Shown here: piece by piece, positions 34,901 through 44,000 of the stretch
Layout of the letters: each line of letters opens with the position of its first letter
How positions within the stretch are numbered: the first letter of the stretch is position 1
NCBI GenBank assembly: GCA_008508345.1
Contig: QNGE01000106.1
Coordinates: 371,789 to 435,788, forward strand
From: Paragonimus westermani
Taxonomy: Eukaryota > Platyhelminthes > Trematoda > Plagiorchiida > Troglotrematidae
Direction of reading: 5' to 3'
Length of the DNA: 64,000 bases
The notes under the pieces: model-generated
What the model saw: the letters and a program-made list of their open reading frames with translations, nothing else
Database searches by the model: none
What the model was told of the DNA's origin: nothing
Made by a program: the position numbers and the translations under genes

Positions 34901-37900
34901 GTTTTCTACAACTTGTAGGTAAACAACCCTACTACAAGTGAACTTAGGGCTTCACCTTTAGAAGTTTCACTGCCCCACGTCACTACATTTAAAAGTACTT
35001 TACGAACAACGCGGATAAACAAAGTAGACATTCACGCCACCAGGCCTGACAAGCCGCCATGTTGCCCACATTTTTATCCACCGATTGTGTGGATATCGAG
35101 GATCATAACCCGGGAAATGAGCCTGAACTACAAATACCGATCCCTTGAAGACGTTTTTTACTCTCCAACGTCAGGTCCTCATACATCTACCTTGCACCGT
35201 ATGCCAGGCAGCCGCAGCATCAAGAAAATGTCCTAATTGTGGTGGAAGACTGATCGTTGTCTTTATTGTATGGCTCAGTCATCTCAGTTTATACATGAGA
35301 GTCAAACCGAAAAGTTTGCTCGGCACTTATCAACAGATATCCCCTCATTGACCTCCTTATCACTCGCCTATTAGTGAAAGCCACAAAGGAAAATTTTGTA
35401 ACAAACTTTAACAGTCAGTAACTGTGTCTCCTCTCGAGACGATCGAGCAACCTGATCATTGCTCACAAGCGAGAGTGGTTGAGCGTTCAGATTTGATAAT
35501 TCGGTCGTGTCCAATGTGAGGTCAATGGTGCAGTGGTCAACACGGTTGCCTGATGAGAAGCGTGTTCGGAGTTCGAATGGCAGCCGTGGCAAGCATATGC
35601 ACTACTGACGAGCTCTGATGAGAGCGAAACTCGAGTCTAGTGCTTCTTGTCGAAAGAGGCTGGCTGCAAAGTCTAACTGAATGCGAACGCTGCGATCAAC
35701 TATGAGTGATGGTCAAATTGAAAATAAACCAAATCCCCGACCACTCATCAGTAACTTTTAGGGTAATCAACCAATCGATCGGTTTTTCGCAAGACCCACT
35801 AGAACAATATCAGAGTCTTCACTTTACGTGACCGTTGTTACATAAATTTGAGACTACCTAATACTACTTGGCTATTGCTGCTACGGTACGCCTCAGAAAC
35901 TCAAAGAGATTTTAGATCACTGCACACCGAAATAAAGAAAAGTCTTTTGACGCTCTCTTGTGCCCTATTAGATAATTAGGAATGTAGCAAAACTGAGCAT
36001 GACAAAACGAAAGGTGTATCTTCGCTTTATCCTCCAGCCACGTGAAAATGATATCTGAGTCAATTGCAGGTTTGGTTGGCCACCGGATAACTTGTCAGTC
36101 AAAAACCTACCTAGGTCAGGTTAAAGGCCCCGCGTGAATGGATCGACAATGTAGAGCGGACGCGCAGCAATCCATGTTTCAAACGGAAACAGACAGTTGG
36201 AATGACTCAGTTTTGATTCGGCTGCACCACGAGATGTGACGACAAATGTGTAAGGCAACAGATTGGTTTGGTTCTTTCCTGGGAGGTCAATCGATCACTA
36301 CTTATAAACAGCTCCAAGGGTGGATGACGTTCAGTTTACGACGAAACAAATAAATGAAGAAAAATCTGAGTGGCATGAACTGAAACCGAACTCTCTGTGC
36401 ATCCAAAACCCGTACTTTAGCTGAATATCTTCAAGAGGGCTGCGCAAATGGCACTACAACACAGTTACTGTCTGAGTCATTGAAATATGAAGTTAATGTT
36501 CACGAAATCCGGACAAACCCGTTGGGCATACGGGAATGTTTATTTCAGGGCCGAGAAAATCAGCCGCAATAAGCTGAAGCAGAAAATGGTTTTTAAAAAC
36601 AAGGTTGGTAACGGGCGATTATTCATGGTTCGTAAAACAGTTCAAAGGATGATTCAGTAAAAAGGGTACTCCGGATGGTCAGAACGTTCGAGAGATTTTC
36701 ATTACTGCTTACCGTACGATGAATTCGGGAAAGCTTTATTCTCCGACCAAACATTGTTAAAGTCCGTTCGTCCGACGGCACATAAATACGACTCTCCTTC
36801 GCAGAATACGTGAGTTTTAGCAGCTCATCTGTATTTTTAACCTAAACGCGATGAAAGATACCTGAGGTCTACATACTCGACAGCTGCACATTTACATTAG
36901 GATTTACAGGTGTTTGAGGTAGCTGGAGGATGCATGAAGATGAGGATAGAATTGTTTAAGTTCAATCTTTTTTATTCTGTTTCGAGGATCATGCAGAAAC
37001 AACGCATCGAGATTTCGTAGCGTAACAAAGTGAATGAGGCATGGTAGTGTCTCATAATTAATTATATGCTGAAGAGGCTTTAGTACTTTCTCGGGTTCAT
37101 CCCTGAAACACTAGCTTTAATTTGCTAATAATACATAATGTAAAGCGGACTTCCTTCTTAACAACCCTGAATACGGAAGTCAGAAACAGTTTTTCATGAT
37201 GTATCTGTCGTGCACATCTCGCTGCATCTCACCAGATGCATATTTCATTCTGCGAGTTTACATACAAAATTTTATTAGGCGGTTTCCGATCCACAAAACA
37301 GAATCGTAAACCCCCCACACACTTGCTATCAGGCCAACTTGATACTGGCAAACTAATTTTCTATGCGCAAAAGAGGTGGTTGCCTTTGTTAATAACTATC
37401 GTCTCTGTAAATGAAGAAGCCTACGACTTTGTTGCGTGACAAGTACCGAGCGTTTGATGGCATTAGTTCTTTGTCACGTGATAATTTCTGACCTGAATGG
37501 GACATCTGGTATCCATAACCGTTTCATTCAGGTTTTAAATATGTATCGGATGGGATGCAATGAACTGTGCTCGAGAGATATATTGTACAAACAACTATCT
37601 CTTTCTTCAATGATAATGAAAATTTTTCAATCGAAGTTCCTTCATTTTGACACTGTTAACAAAACTCTCGTTAAAACATCAGATGGTCTAAAACATCTAT
37701 CACAGGATGCTGAGTTAGCAGGTGAGTCCTCAAGTAGAGGCAGATAGAGGTGTACATTTGGATGTGGCCATTCTCTTTAGTAATGAAAACGTTTACATAT
37801 TCAATTGGATGCAAAAATTCTGTTTCATTGTGTGTACTGCATATTTCAGCAGTCCGTCGTCTTGGTTACCCTACCAGGTCGCTCAAGTTACCGTTGCGCC

Positions 37901-40900
37901 ACCCTATCTCTATAATACAGATGCTCAAATCACCAGTAATTATTGGACCATAGTGTTCACTAACCACTGTGCTCAACTACTATCCGTCTCCTTGCAGTTG
38001 TCTCGCTTATATCAGTATGGTTGTGGTACACAAAAGAACAGCCAGTAAGTTCACACATATGGTTACGATGTCCATGGTGGGTAATTCATAATGGTCTCGT
38101 GGTTAGGAGTGGGGAGAAAAAATGTCAGTTAGTAGAGGTAACCACGACCCCAAGCTGACTGTGGGATGACTAGAGTAAGCAGCGTTCCTATTGTCCGCTC
38201 ACTACGGAAATATAATTCAGTGTAGACTGTAAACTACCGGTTGCACCCAGTTATTCCATCCCGTCCGGTTGGGGGATAGACAGAAGATCGATGGCAGTCA
38301 ACCACGCAAGGAAGACAGAGTATGCGGCCTTCTCAGTTTGTTCGGCCACGCCAGATTCACAAACGCAAACAACCAACTGTACAGAAAAAATCAGGCGATC
38401 GTCCTACGAAACATTTGACGACAGTCACGGTATTTGAGTTCACCTGAAGAAAACTGACTTTCAAAAGATGTAACTTCCGCTGTTCTTGCGAGCTTGAGAA
38501 GATTTGGACAACGGTTGCAAATTGTATCGTTGGAACTTACATGCAGAAACCTGTTAACTGCTCTAAACGATCACTGTCGTCATTTCGGTTCGCAAGATAT
38601 GACTCTCACTGCAATCTCAAAGATACTCAAACCAAACCACATTTGGTTGTTGAAAGATATATTTGTCGTCCGTAGCTGTAAATTCCCTAAATAAATAGCT
38701 AACGAATATTGTCCGCGAAGCTTCTGTACCTCAGAAAGCACCCAACACGCGTTCGATTGCAAACGATTTGCAAATAAACAAACAGTTTCTCATCTTTGCA
38801 GTTCATAGTAGACCACATGTTTTACTACATTTTCTGTATGGCGTTCATACAAGTGATGGTAGTAACTAGCACATTATCTACAAATTCCACGGACAACTCA
38901 GTGAAACAAATCGGGAGTGGTTTCACACAGCAACTTAGAAAGTAACGCAGAATGGTGCACTGTATATTCCGCATCGACCTATCGTAGCTGTTGATGTGTG
39001 TCAGTTATAGTCAACTACGTTTTGTCAAAAACTGACGAGCTCATAAAGAATTAGACGTGATCAATATTGTTTTGACTATGCAGCAATAGACACCTGTGCT
39101 AGAATTATTGGTTCTTGTGTCGAACACTCGCTCGCTTGCTCGTTTTGACAGCGGACAGCAACGCCACGGATGATTATTGTTTTTATAAGCAATGATCATA
39201 CTTAACACAACAGTGTACTCATCCGTAGAGTTAACCGCGGAATTTAGTGAACATCGTACAGATCACCTGCATCAGAAAAACCAGTGGCTCGGGTGGCCGT
39301 CTGTGTATGTCTACCCGCAATGTAGGCACCCAAGATAATGTCACCAAATTGTACCCGTGCGCTCAGAGGGATATATCCACGATTTTTAATTTGAAGGGCG
39401 TGCCTCACACACTGGTCATTTTGAGCAGAGATTGCAAGTAACATCGCTCTGGTCTTCCTGGGTATTGTTAACCACAGTCGTTTGTGAACAATGCGACTGG
39501 ACTGCGTGTGCATCCAGCCTAGTACACCTGACAAGGTGGCCGACCTCTGCAACTTTTCTCGCAACCTTTCAGCCGGACTAATCCAGGTAGTAGATTATAT
39601 CTTTGCTTGTTTGTGTTGAACCCTACTAGCGTTTGCTCCTTGGCGTATCCATATAGAAGTTCTTAGCGAAAACTTTTTGACAAAAAGCACTGGAGATATG
39701 GTTCATTGTCCCGTCTGAAAGTCAAACTGCCGCTCAGATGCTCCGGAGGCTGACGTGGAGTAAACGGCACATCAGTTAACACAGATAGTGCAGAATCGGG
39801 TAGCAGTGTTCTGAGTTGTTTGTTGGTGGAAGAATGCCCATAACTAATGAGTTTTAACATGAACACAACTTAAGGTTGGTCGAGTGAGATCGGTCGCAGA
39901 TGCTTGTTGGGAGGAGTAAACTGTGATCATTTGCGAATTGTGTCCGAATTGAAGAAAACTTGGTTTGGTGTGACAGGCTGGACTTTAATTCTCCAACACT
40001 AGTATGCTGGGCCGCACAAACCGGTGAAAAGGTACAGTTCACGAGACTTGACGTTTAATCAGCCTCATACTAAAACAAGCACCTCAGTCAAACAGCCTAT
40101 CATCCATCTTTTTCAAGGGAGTTGCTGCCGAGTGCACTGATCTTTATGCTTCAGAATCACATGGGCATAATCCAGTGGGAAATCCCGACAAGTCGCCGGG
40201 CCATAATCTTCCAAACCTTCCAGTTTCCCCAAGTTTGATAGTGCATTGTATTTCAACAGACAGTGGATGCCAGTGGTGACCGCACTCAGCAGCCTCCACG
40301 TAACATCAAGAAAGTGCTCAACAACTTCGGGCCCCTCGACTTTCAAGTTTCCTTCTTTAGATTTCAACCCGCTAACCATGGATGCAAAGGAAGTTAAAAT
40401 CTTTCTGTTCTGATGATACCTGTCGGGATAGCTGAAGGAACAAGATTCTAGACGTATTGTTTAGTCTAATGAATGAATTATAGAATTATGTAAAAGTTCT
40501 TCATGAGCCGTGTCAATAAGAGCGGACAAGGTCTTTCTCAGATTGCCACATGACAGTCGATGCTACTATAGGGGCACAGAACGCCAATAACATGATACAG
40601 CTTAGTTGATCATGGTTGCCCATAGGAGTGATGAGTAGACAAATATTTCGGCTCGTCAGTCATAAAAGAGTCGGTTCGAACAGCATATAGTTAATGAGAC
40701 CATGCAAGGTTCAGCCCAGCCGTTGTATAACTACTTGATAATGAGCATTAAGAAGTTTGGAAATGTCAACCACTGCACTAACATGTAGCTGCTATGACCA
40801 GTACATATGTGTTACCTCAGTCCAAGCGTTCGTACGGACTCTTGCTGCTCCAAGTCATAGACACGAATGTGGCAATCTTCGCCTCCGGTAACAAATCGTC

Positions 40901-41068
40901 TTGCGTCTAGCGAACAGGAACAGGCCAGTAATTGATTAAACACTGCTCGCCTGCTGAAACGACGTCCGTCTTCCCGATTCTGGACCGTATATTCTCTGTG
41001 TGTGGCAAGCAAGCGACTTTCTAGAGTAGCGCCCGTGTAATACCATATGCGAACTGCACCGGAAGCAT
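13830..41068 (-). CDS. WD40-repeat protein gene, C-terminal six exons
   Basis: Six minus-strand exons join in phase: 41068-40816, 24511-24353, 23051-22946, 20084-19920, 19451-19359 and 13973-13830. They give about 305 residues and a stop. The 5' exons are not identified. The product has recurring WD40 blade signatures: [38 protein letters not shown], a [10 protein letters not shown] blade and a last [10 protein letters not shown] strand. It is thus part of a beta-propeller that probably scaffolds protein contacts. Joins fall inside blades and restore motifs across introns, for example KTLLQ to VWKF. Intron lengths are about 16.3 kb, 1.3 kb, 2.9 kb, 0.5 kb and 5.4 kb, and the long ones are filled with mobile elements. 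I cannot assign an orthologue. Confidence 0.88.
13974..19358 (-). other. Intron between last two WD40 exons
   Basis: A 5.4-kb intron with no identified nested gene. It contains a short TA run near 15520 and a GAT-type simple repeat at about 16729-16762. Open frames inside are short, with no domain I recognise. Confidence 0.6.
16729..16762. repeat. GAT-type simple repeat
   Basis: An imperfect run of GAT-like trinucleotides in the intron. A small open frame through it gives an Asp-rich string that should not be taken as protein. Confidence 0.6.
19359..19451 (-). CDS. WD40 gene, penultimate exon
   Basis: Acceptor CTTCAG and donor GTAAGT bound a 31-codon exon in phase 0 at both ends. It encodes [18 protein letters not shown] followed by [13 protein letters not shown], a blade with the GG-S-D turn common in WD40 repeats. 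Confidence 0.88.
19920..20084 (-). CDS. WD40 gene, internal exon
   Basis: Acceptor ACAAAG (an AAAG acceptor) and donor GTTAGT bound 55 codons, phase 0 at both ends. The exon opens with VWKFSDRIL, completing the WD-type strand begun in the previous exon, and continues into an acidic linker ending EVRSK. The linker is longer than a normal blade connector. Confidence 0.87.
20225..20322. repeat. Diverged foldback repeat
   Basis: Two arms of about 40 bases pair imperfectly around a short centre at about 20275-20285: GATCGCAGCTGTCGCATTTC on the left, and the complement of GGAATGCAATAGCTATGACC on the right. The arm order (GATCGCAG, GCATTCAG-like, AGAC.TTC) parallels the foldback at 22321-22487, so this looks like an older member of the same family. 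Confidence 0.6.
20370..20397. repeat. ATTT simple repeat
   Basis: A run of about six ATTT units lies in the intron shortly after the diverged foldback repeat. Confidence 0.9.
20905..21149 (-). mobile_element. tRNA-like element with shared terminal sequence
   Basis: Read on the minus strand, this 245-bp element starts TTACTGATGAGTAGTCGG, then has a TCAAGTTGAC block and a tRNA-like promoter. Its A box is TGGGGCAGTGG (21069-21059) and a degenerate B-box region lies about 35 bases on. The rest matches 35640-35700: GAAACTCGAGTCTAGTGC and GAATGCGAACGCT. It ends before the second terminal repeat, so it is truncated relative to 35409-35757. The 10-bp direct repeat TTCTGGTTAC flanks it exactly (20895-20904 and 21150-21159) and looks like a target-site duplication. 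Confidence 0.75.
22321..22487. mobile_element. Foldback (MITE-like) element with 64-bp arms
   Basis: The left part starts TGAGTAGTCGGGGATTTGG, the terminal sequence of the tRNA-like elements. From 22348 on, a 64-base arm pairs with the arm ending near 22485 with only about four mismatches, around a centre TTTTCAAAAC. The right end stops at CTTGAAAG, short of the full terminal sequence. Flanking GTTTCACTCA (22311-22320) and GTTTCATTCACTCA (22488-22501) resemble an imperfect target-site duplication. There is no tRNA-like segment and no coding capacity. Confidence 0.8.
22946..23051 (-). CDS. WD40 gene, internal exon
   Basis: Acceptor CACTTTAG and donor GTGGGT bound 106 bases, entering with one base that completes a Trp codon from the previous exon and leaving in phase 0. 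It encodes [17 protein letters not shown] and then [14 protein letters not shown]. The join to VWKFSD in the next exon restores a full WD40 blade, which strongly supports the model. Confidence 0.88.
24353..24511 (-). CDS. WD40 gene, internal exon
   Basis: The acceptor is CGCAAAAG, a weak site without a strong pyrimidine tract. The donor is GTAAGT. The exon begins with one base that completes the split codon left by 40816-41068 and ends with two bases of a Trp codon. It encodes [17 protein letters not shown], an acidic loop, and [15 protein letters not shown], the best WD40 blade in the gene with GH and WD dipeptides. Confidence 0.9.
24512..29019. other. Intron sequence, left of the MULE element
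   Basis: This is part of the 16.3-kb WD40 intron. No repeat family or gene was recognised. An open frame at 26691-26990 (plus) reaches 99 codons without a recognisable domain, within what chance allows. A short AG run lies beside the exon near 24535. Confidence 0.4.
29020..29600 (+). pseudogene. MULE N-terminal zinc-binding region
   Basis: The first frame gives [16 protein letters not shown], ending at a TGA (29344-29346). About 110 bases later another frame gives [13 protein letters not shown], followed by a helix-like [13 protein letters not shown] stretch. The C-x-x-C and H-x-H pairs with this spacing fit a FAR1/FLYWCH-like zinc module that binds element ends in MULE proteins. A GTAATG...TTTTTGCAG interval at 29364-29408 could be a short intron, or the mismatch may simply be a frameshift. 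Confidence 0.65.
29600..30446 (+). pseudogene. MULE transposase catalytic domain
   Basis: The first catalytic Asp lies in [14 protein letters not shown] (codon 29671-29673), followed by [18 protein letters not shown] in the same frame. After a frameshift the second Asp lies in [11 protein letters not shown] (29841-29843), followed by the family's C-x-x-H insertion signature CRFHLLHDV. The third acidic residue is Glu in [12 protein letters not shown] (30177-30179). A TAG at 30123-30125 interrupts the frame just before it. All three catalytic residues are still readable, which is notable for a dead copy. The frame ends at a TGA at 30444-30446. Confidence 0.88.
30503..30868 (+). pseudogene. SWIM zinc finger segment of MULE
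   Basis: The motif reads C-D-C, a TGA stop (30512-30514), F-S-S-K-W-M-I-P and C-F-H, that is C-x-C-x(n)-C-x-H as in SWIM fingers. Only the stop departs from pattern. A frameshift near 30484-30500 separates it from the catalytic frame. The frame then stays open for about 110 codons of mixed sequence (to 30868) with no further domain I can name. Confidence 0.82.
30924..31522 (+). pseudogene. Linker and C-terminal PHD finger of MULE
   Basis: A 140-codon frame from 30924 is rich in Ser, Thr, Pro, Lys and Arg, and looks like a disordered, possibly nuclear linker (for example [10 protein letters not shown]). After a frameshift near 31335 comes a Cys4-His-Cys3 module: CNVCQIC, then [15 protein letters not shown], a TAA (31472-31474), and CVDCDN, ending with TGA at 31520-31522. 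Spacing and the G-W-Y-H element fit a PHD finger. Function in the active ancestor could be chromatin targeting, which is inference. Confidence 0.8.
31639..31776 (+). repeat. Short direct repeat after MULE coding end
   Basis: The segments at 31639-31668 and 31748-31776 are near copies. They share the 14-base core GCCGTTAGTCAAGT (31651-31664 and 31760-31773) plus GCAG at the left. They lie between the MULE stop and the TA-rich tract and may be subterminal repeats of the element or a local duplication. Confidence 0.6.
31785..32270. repeat. TA-rich low-complexity tract
   Basis: About 490 bases consist almost only of TA, CATA and GTATA units. Several long Tyr/Ile open frames run through it on the plus strand and are artefacts of composition. 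Alternating purine-pyrimidine sequence of this kind easily forms cruciforms and is hard to assemble, which may relate to the gap 1 kb further on. Confidence 0.9.
32271..33221. other. Unassigned intron sequence before the gap
   Basis: No gene or repeat recognised. The start has a short C-rich run, and one plus-strand frame extends from the TA tract into this stretch without any domain. Confidence 0.4.
33222..34056. other. Assembly gap (run of N)
   Basis: 835 unknown bases. Apparent open frames across it are artefacts. Repeat sequence begins at the right edge, so the missing bases probably contain the rest of a short repeat element. Confidence 1.
34057..34106 (-). repeat. End of a short repeat copy cut by the gap
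   Basis: The reverse complement matches 35409-35454 nearly base for base, including CTCCTCTCGAGACGATCG. It is therefore the 5' part of another copy of the repeat at 35409-35757, pointing into the gap in the opposite orientation. Confidence 0.75.
34186..34235 (+). repeat. Isolated terminal repeat of the tRNA-like family
   Basis: TGATGAGTAGTCGGGGATTT followed by GGTTTATTTTCAAGTTGACC and ATCACT matches the ends of the elements at 20905-21149, 22321-22487 and 35409-35757. The similarity stops after ATCACT, so this is a solo end or a heavily truncated copy. Confidence 0.75.
34236..35408. other. Unassigned intron sequence between repeats
   Basis: No gene recognised. A line near 34370 (CCGGGGACTTGGTTTGG) faintly resembles the family terminal repeat, but I cannot confirm it as a copy. 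Confidence 0.4.
35409..35757 (+). mobile_element. tRNA-like element with terminal repeat, longest copy
   Basis: The segment starts with the block shared with 34057-34106. It then carries a Pol III-type promoter: A box TGGTGCAGTGG at 35526-35536 and B-box-like AGTTCGAATGG at about 35570-35580. The 34-base spacing is normal for tRNA-derived SINEs. It continues with GAAACTCGAGTCTAGTGC and GAATGCGAACGCTGCGATC and ends GTGATGGTCAAATTGAAAAT...CCGACCACTCATCAGTAA, the inverted form of the sequence that opens the other copies. TCAGTAACT occurs at both 35415-35423 and 35748-35756. It encodes no protein. Confidence 0.75.
35526..35580 (+). promoter_or_regulatory. Internal Pol III promoter (A and B boxes)
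   Basis: TGGTGCAGTGG fits the A-box consensus TRGYNNARNNG at all fixed positions. AGTTCGAATGG keeps the central TTCGA of the B box. Together with the spacing this indicates descent from a tRNA gene, although anticodon identity is no longer clear. Confidence 0.65.
35758..40115. other. Unassigned intron sequence
   Basis: The largest unexplained part of the WD40 intron. Open frames at 37436-37747 and 38494-38694 (plus) and 39244-39564 (minus) reach 66-108 codons but show no recognised domain. The frame at 37436 ends next to a GTGAGT at about 37721 and a TTTCAG lies at 37850, so a plus-strand exon pair is conceivable but weak. Confidence 0.35.
40116..40432 (-). CDS. Possible terminal exon of an unknown gene
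   Basis: After an acceptor TCCTTCAG the minus strand is open to a TGA near 40116. The frame begins [18 protein letters not shown] and continues with [19 protein letters not shown] and a cysteine-containing tail ending CTRQQLP. Composition is protein-like, with amphipathic helices, and the splice site is good, but I do not recognise the family. It lies inside the large WD40 intron on the same strand, so it could be an alternative last exon of that gene, a nested gene, or chance. Joining it to the exon at 40816 works in phase: that exon leaves two bases and this one enters with one (AG|C). Confidence 0.4.
40816..41068 (-). CDS. WD40 gene, most upstream exon identified
   Basis: Acceptor CATTTTCAG and donor GTAACA bound 253 bases. 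It enters with two bases of a split codon and leaves with two. It encodes [17 protein letters not shown], a basic loop, and [20 protein letters not shown] followed by [11 protein letters not shown], that is two WD40 blades. The next exon upstream must end with one base of a codon. I did not find it. Confidence 0.88.
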
Positions 41069-44000
41069 CTGAAAATGAGAAGTTTAGGCTCAGGTCTGCA
41101 ATGCTATACCATCCACACATAAAACGGAAAATTTTCGCCGACTGCTGATTACTAAAAAAACATTTAAAGGCATCAGTATATTCTCAGGAAATCTTGACTA
41201 ACCAAAAAAAGCATAAATCTCTTGGTGAAAAAAACAACGACAGAATATACAAGATAAATAAATAGTTATTTATCAACCCGTAAGTAATTAGCAATTACAC
41301 TACGTGTCAGTGTGTTGTAGTAATTTTGACTGGATTAGCATGGTGAACGTATAAGGATTTTTGATTACTTGCCTGTTACAAGCTGAACACTACCCAAGTC
41401 GAACTAGAGCATTAGCAATCAGATAGATATTTTTGGTCGGCTTTTTGAACAGCTTCAAGTTTCGTCCTTATGAAAGCATTTCACTAATGAACATTTTGGC
41501 AACAATCAGAGTTAAACTTTTGCTTATGCTACTGCGATGATGATCCACTACTGAGCATTATATTAAATTATCACAAATTTTCAAAAGTAGTACTCAAACA
41601 TTATCGAATGGACTCGATCCCACACTTTTGTCGGAAAATGGGAGAGACAACAGCGTGTTTGATTGTATCTTGTTCAGCTAACACTCTGATTAAGTATTCG
41701 TACAGCATCGATTAGATTGTTTAGATTAGTATATACAAAGACGTGAATGACCGGAAACCTTTCCATTTTGAAAAAGAAATCTGTTCAATCACAAAGATTT
41801 CCGATTCTTACAAAGTGTCACCTAGGAAGCCCATAATTATGCTGAGGCGATTCAGTCTAGTTTCGTCGAATTCGCCTCACGAAGTAAGAAGGAAATTCTC
41901 GAAATAAAATGTAAACAAAAGCATGTTGCGGGCGAGCCAACTACGTTGCCTCTAAAAAAGCAGTTGGGCAATAGTGTCCTCAAGTTTAATTAACCTTCAA
42001 GGGGTAGCAGGCAAGTTGTAGACAGTTTGATGAAGAGTATAATGTCAACAGTATGAAAACACGAAATTACCTAAATTCTCGTGCAAAGATATAGTTCCGG
42101 CTCATGACTAAACAATAAGCCACACGCTGTCTCGATGGCGTATGAATGAAAGTAGCTAATGAAGATGATCTTGTAGATATATTGGAAGCCGCAAACAAAG
42201 CTGTCAGTGTTTCGAAAAATGCGGTAATCTCAGTGACTAGTTGAAGAGAACAGGGGCAAAAGGGTATTCCGAGAGTTCTGTCAACATGTACAGCATTGAC
42301 TAGTCAGTTAAAACTGACATGTGTATGGCAACCAAGAATCACACATTTGTGAACACCCTATCAAACACAACCATCTTGTAAATGGTGGCAGTCAAAAATC
42401 GCATTAGTACTTATGTCACTCATACACTACAACTGAATTAATTCAGTTCCTTTCAGCTCGAAATCTTGTTCAAACTCCCCACAGTCGTTTCGGAATGAAA
42501 TACCCATATAAAGATGTGGTGACATCAGCATTCGCTGTCTGCACCGGAATTTGATGCAATATATGTTCGAGTGGTTGGTGGGAATGAAGGTACAAGGGAA
42601 AGCGGTAAAAAAAACGCAAGAACAGAAAATCAGCTGCGTCCACTGCAAACCACACCATGAAAACATGTTTGGTTGGTAACCCAGTCGGATCGTTCAAAGT
42701 ATTATTGCGTAATCAGTGCTCGAAACTGACCGACTTTTCCAAGAAAATGGCAATAACTGATTGCATCTAAGCCTCGCTTGTGTGTTAACTGTTGAATTTG
42801 ACAATTTGCCTCCAAGGAAACAATAACACTGGGTTCTTTCTTGTAGGATCCGGTAGCGACTACTTCCGCTGTTGTTGCTACCTATAGGTTATACTTACTT
42901 CAATGAGAAAACAAAATGCTGAACATCTCTCAATGTTTATGCTTACGTTTTGCGAATTTCGAAGTTTAAGGTGAGAAATTTTGAGCGTTAGAATTATGAG
43001 TAAAAAGGTCAGGCTGGTCTTTTCAGCAGCGGCATAAAGAAGAGACAGAGAATTACGCTGATGAGCAAGGAATAATTGGGTGAATCATCTTTGTTTCACG
43101 CGCAACAATTCCAACGCCATACAAACAAACATTTAACAACTCTTAAGTATACCGTAGAAAAGTAAGCATTCTGGAACCCCATTCTTTAAACACACAGACA
43201 TTGATTCAGTCAATTAATTCTTAAACCACACTCCATAATTTTTGCCTCCATAAGATGTACGTGTGCAGTCCTACCCCGTTCAAACCACTATTCCGAACTA
43301 TCGTCCCCGGATTGAACAGAACGGTTTATCTAGCCACGACATCAGTCGACATATAGCTACTCTGGTTGTGCATCACCCGCCACCTAGACAAAACTGGTAC
43401 CCCCGCTTAACCTGCTACAAAAGCCAGTGTGTGAGCATGTTCTGGTCATGTCATGTCCTCACGGGGTTCATCAAATGAGGTACCAATCGGCGTTTCAACT
43501 TCTTTCTATCCGAAATTAAAGTGGGTTGGCGAGCAGTCCGGTTCGGCCATTTATCTTTGGGCCACTTACACACTTCATCCCCTGATCCCATCAAAATGGC
43601 ATCGACAGTGAGGAATAGTTAGGTAGAGATGAGGAGCAACGTCTTCTGGTGTACGACTGTCATGCAAGCTAAATGATGGCGAGGTTTTGCAAATATGCAA
43701 CGAACGCGATACGAGTGGTAGTTGACTGCTGTTTTCTGTGCAACGAATCCCAATTGTGGGATACCAGCCTTCAGTCGATTAGTTAGAGAGGGTCATTGAC
43801 GTAACGATCAAAGGAAGAACTCTGTGTGAATGTCAAAATTCAGCCAAAATTTAATTAGACTTAATCTGCAAGGTGGTTTGGAGTTCCGTAAACACTCGTC
43901 ATCAATGACAGCATTAACGGTGGTGATGTACTGCCGGTTTCATTGTGGGCTGGAATTAGAGCCAATGGAAGTGTATTATTTACAAACCTGTGGCGATGAC

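Noticed and set aside
35526..35590. A functional tRNA gene
   Set aside because: A and B boxes are present but acceptor and anticodon arms do not fold convincingly, and the segment is repeated within a mobile element.
39244..39564. 106-codon minus-strand frame; considered a mitochondrial ribosomal protein L14
   Set aside because: Only a vague resemblance in one segment; the conserved motifs do not line up.
42427..42697. Two overlapping minus-strand frames as the missing WD40 exon
   Set aside because: Neither shows a blade signature nor suitable splice sites with the needed phase.
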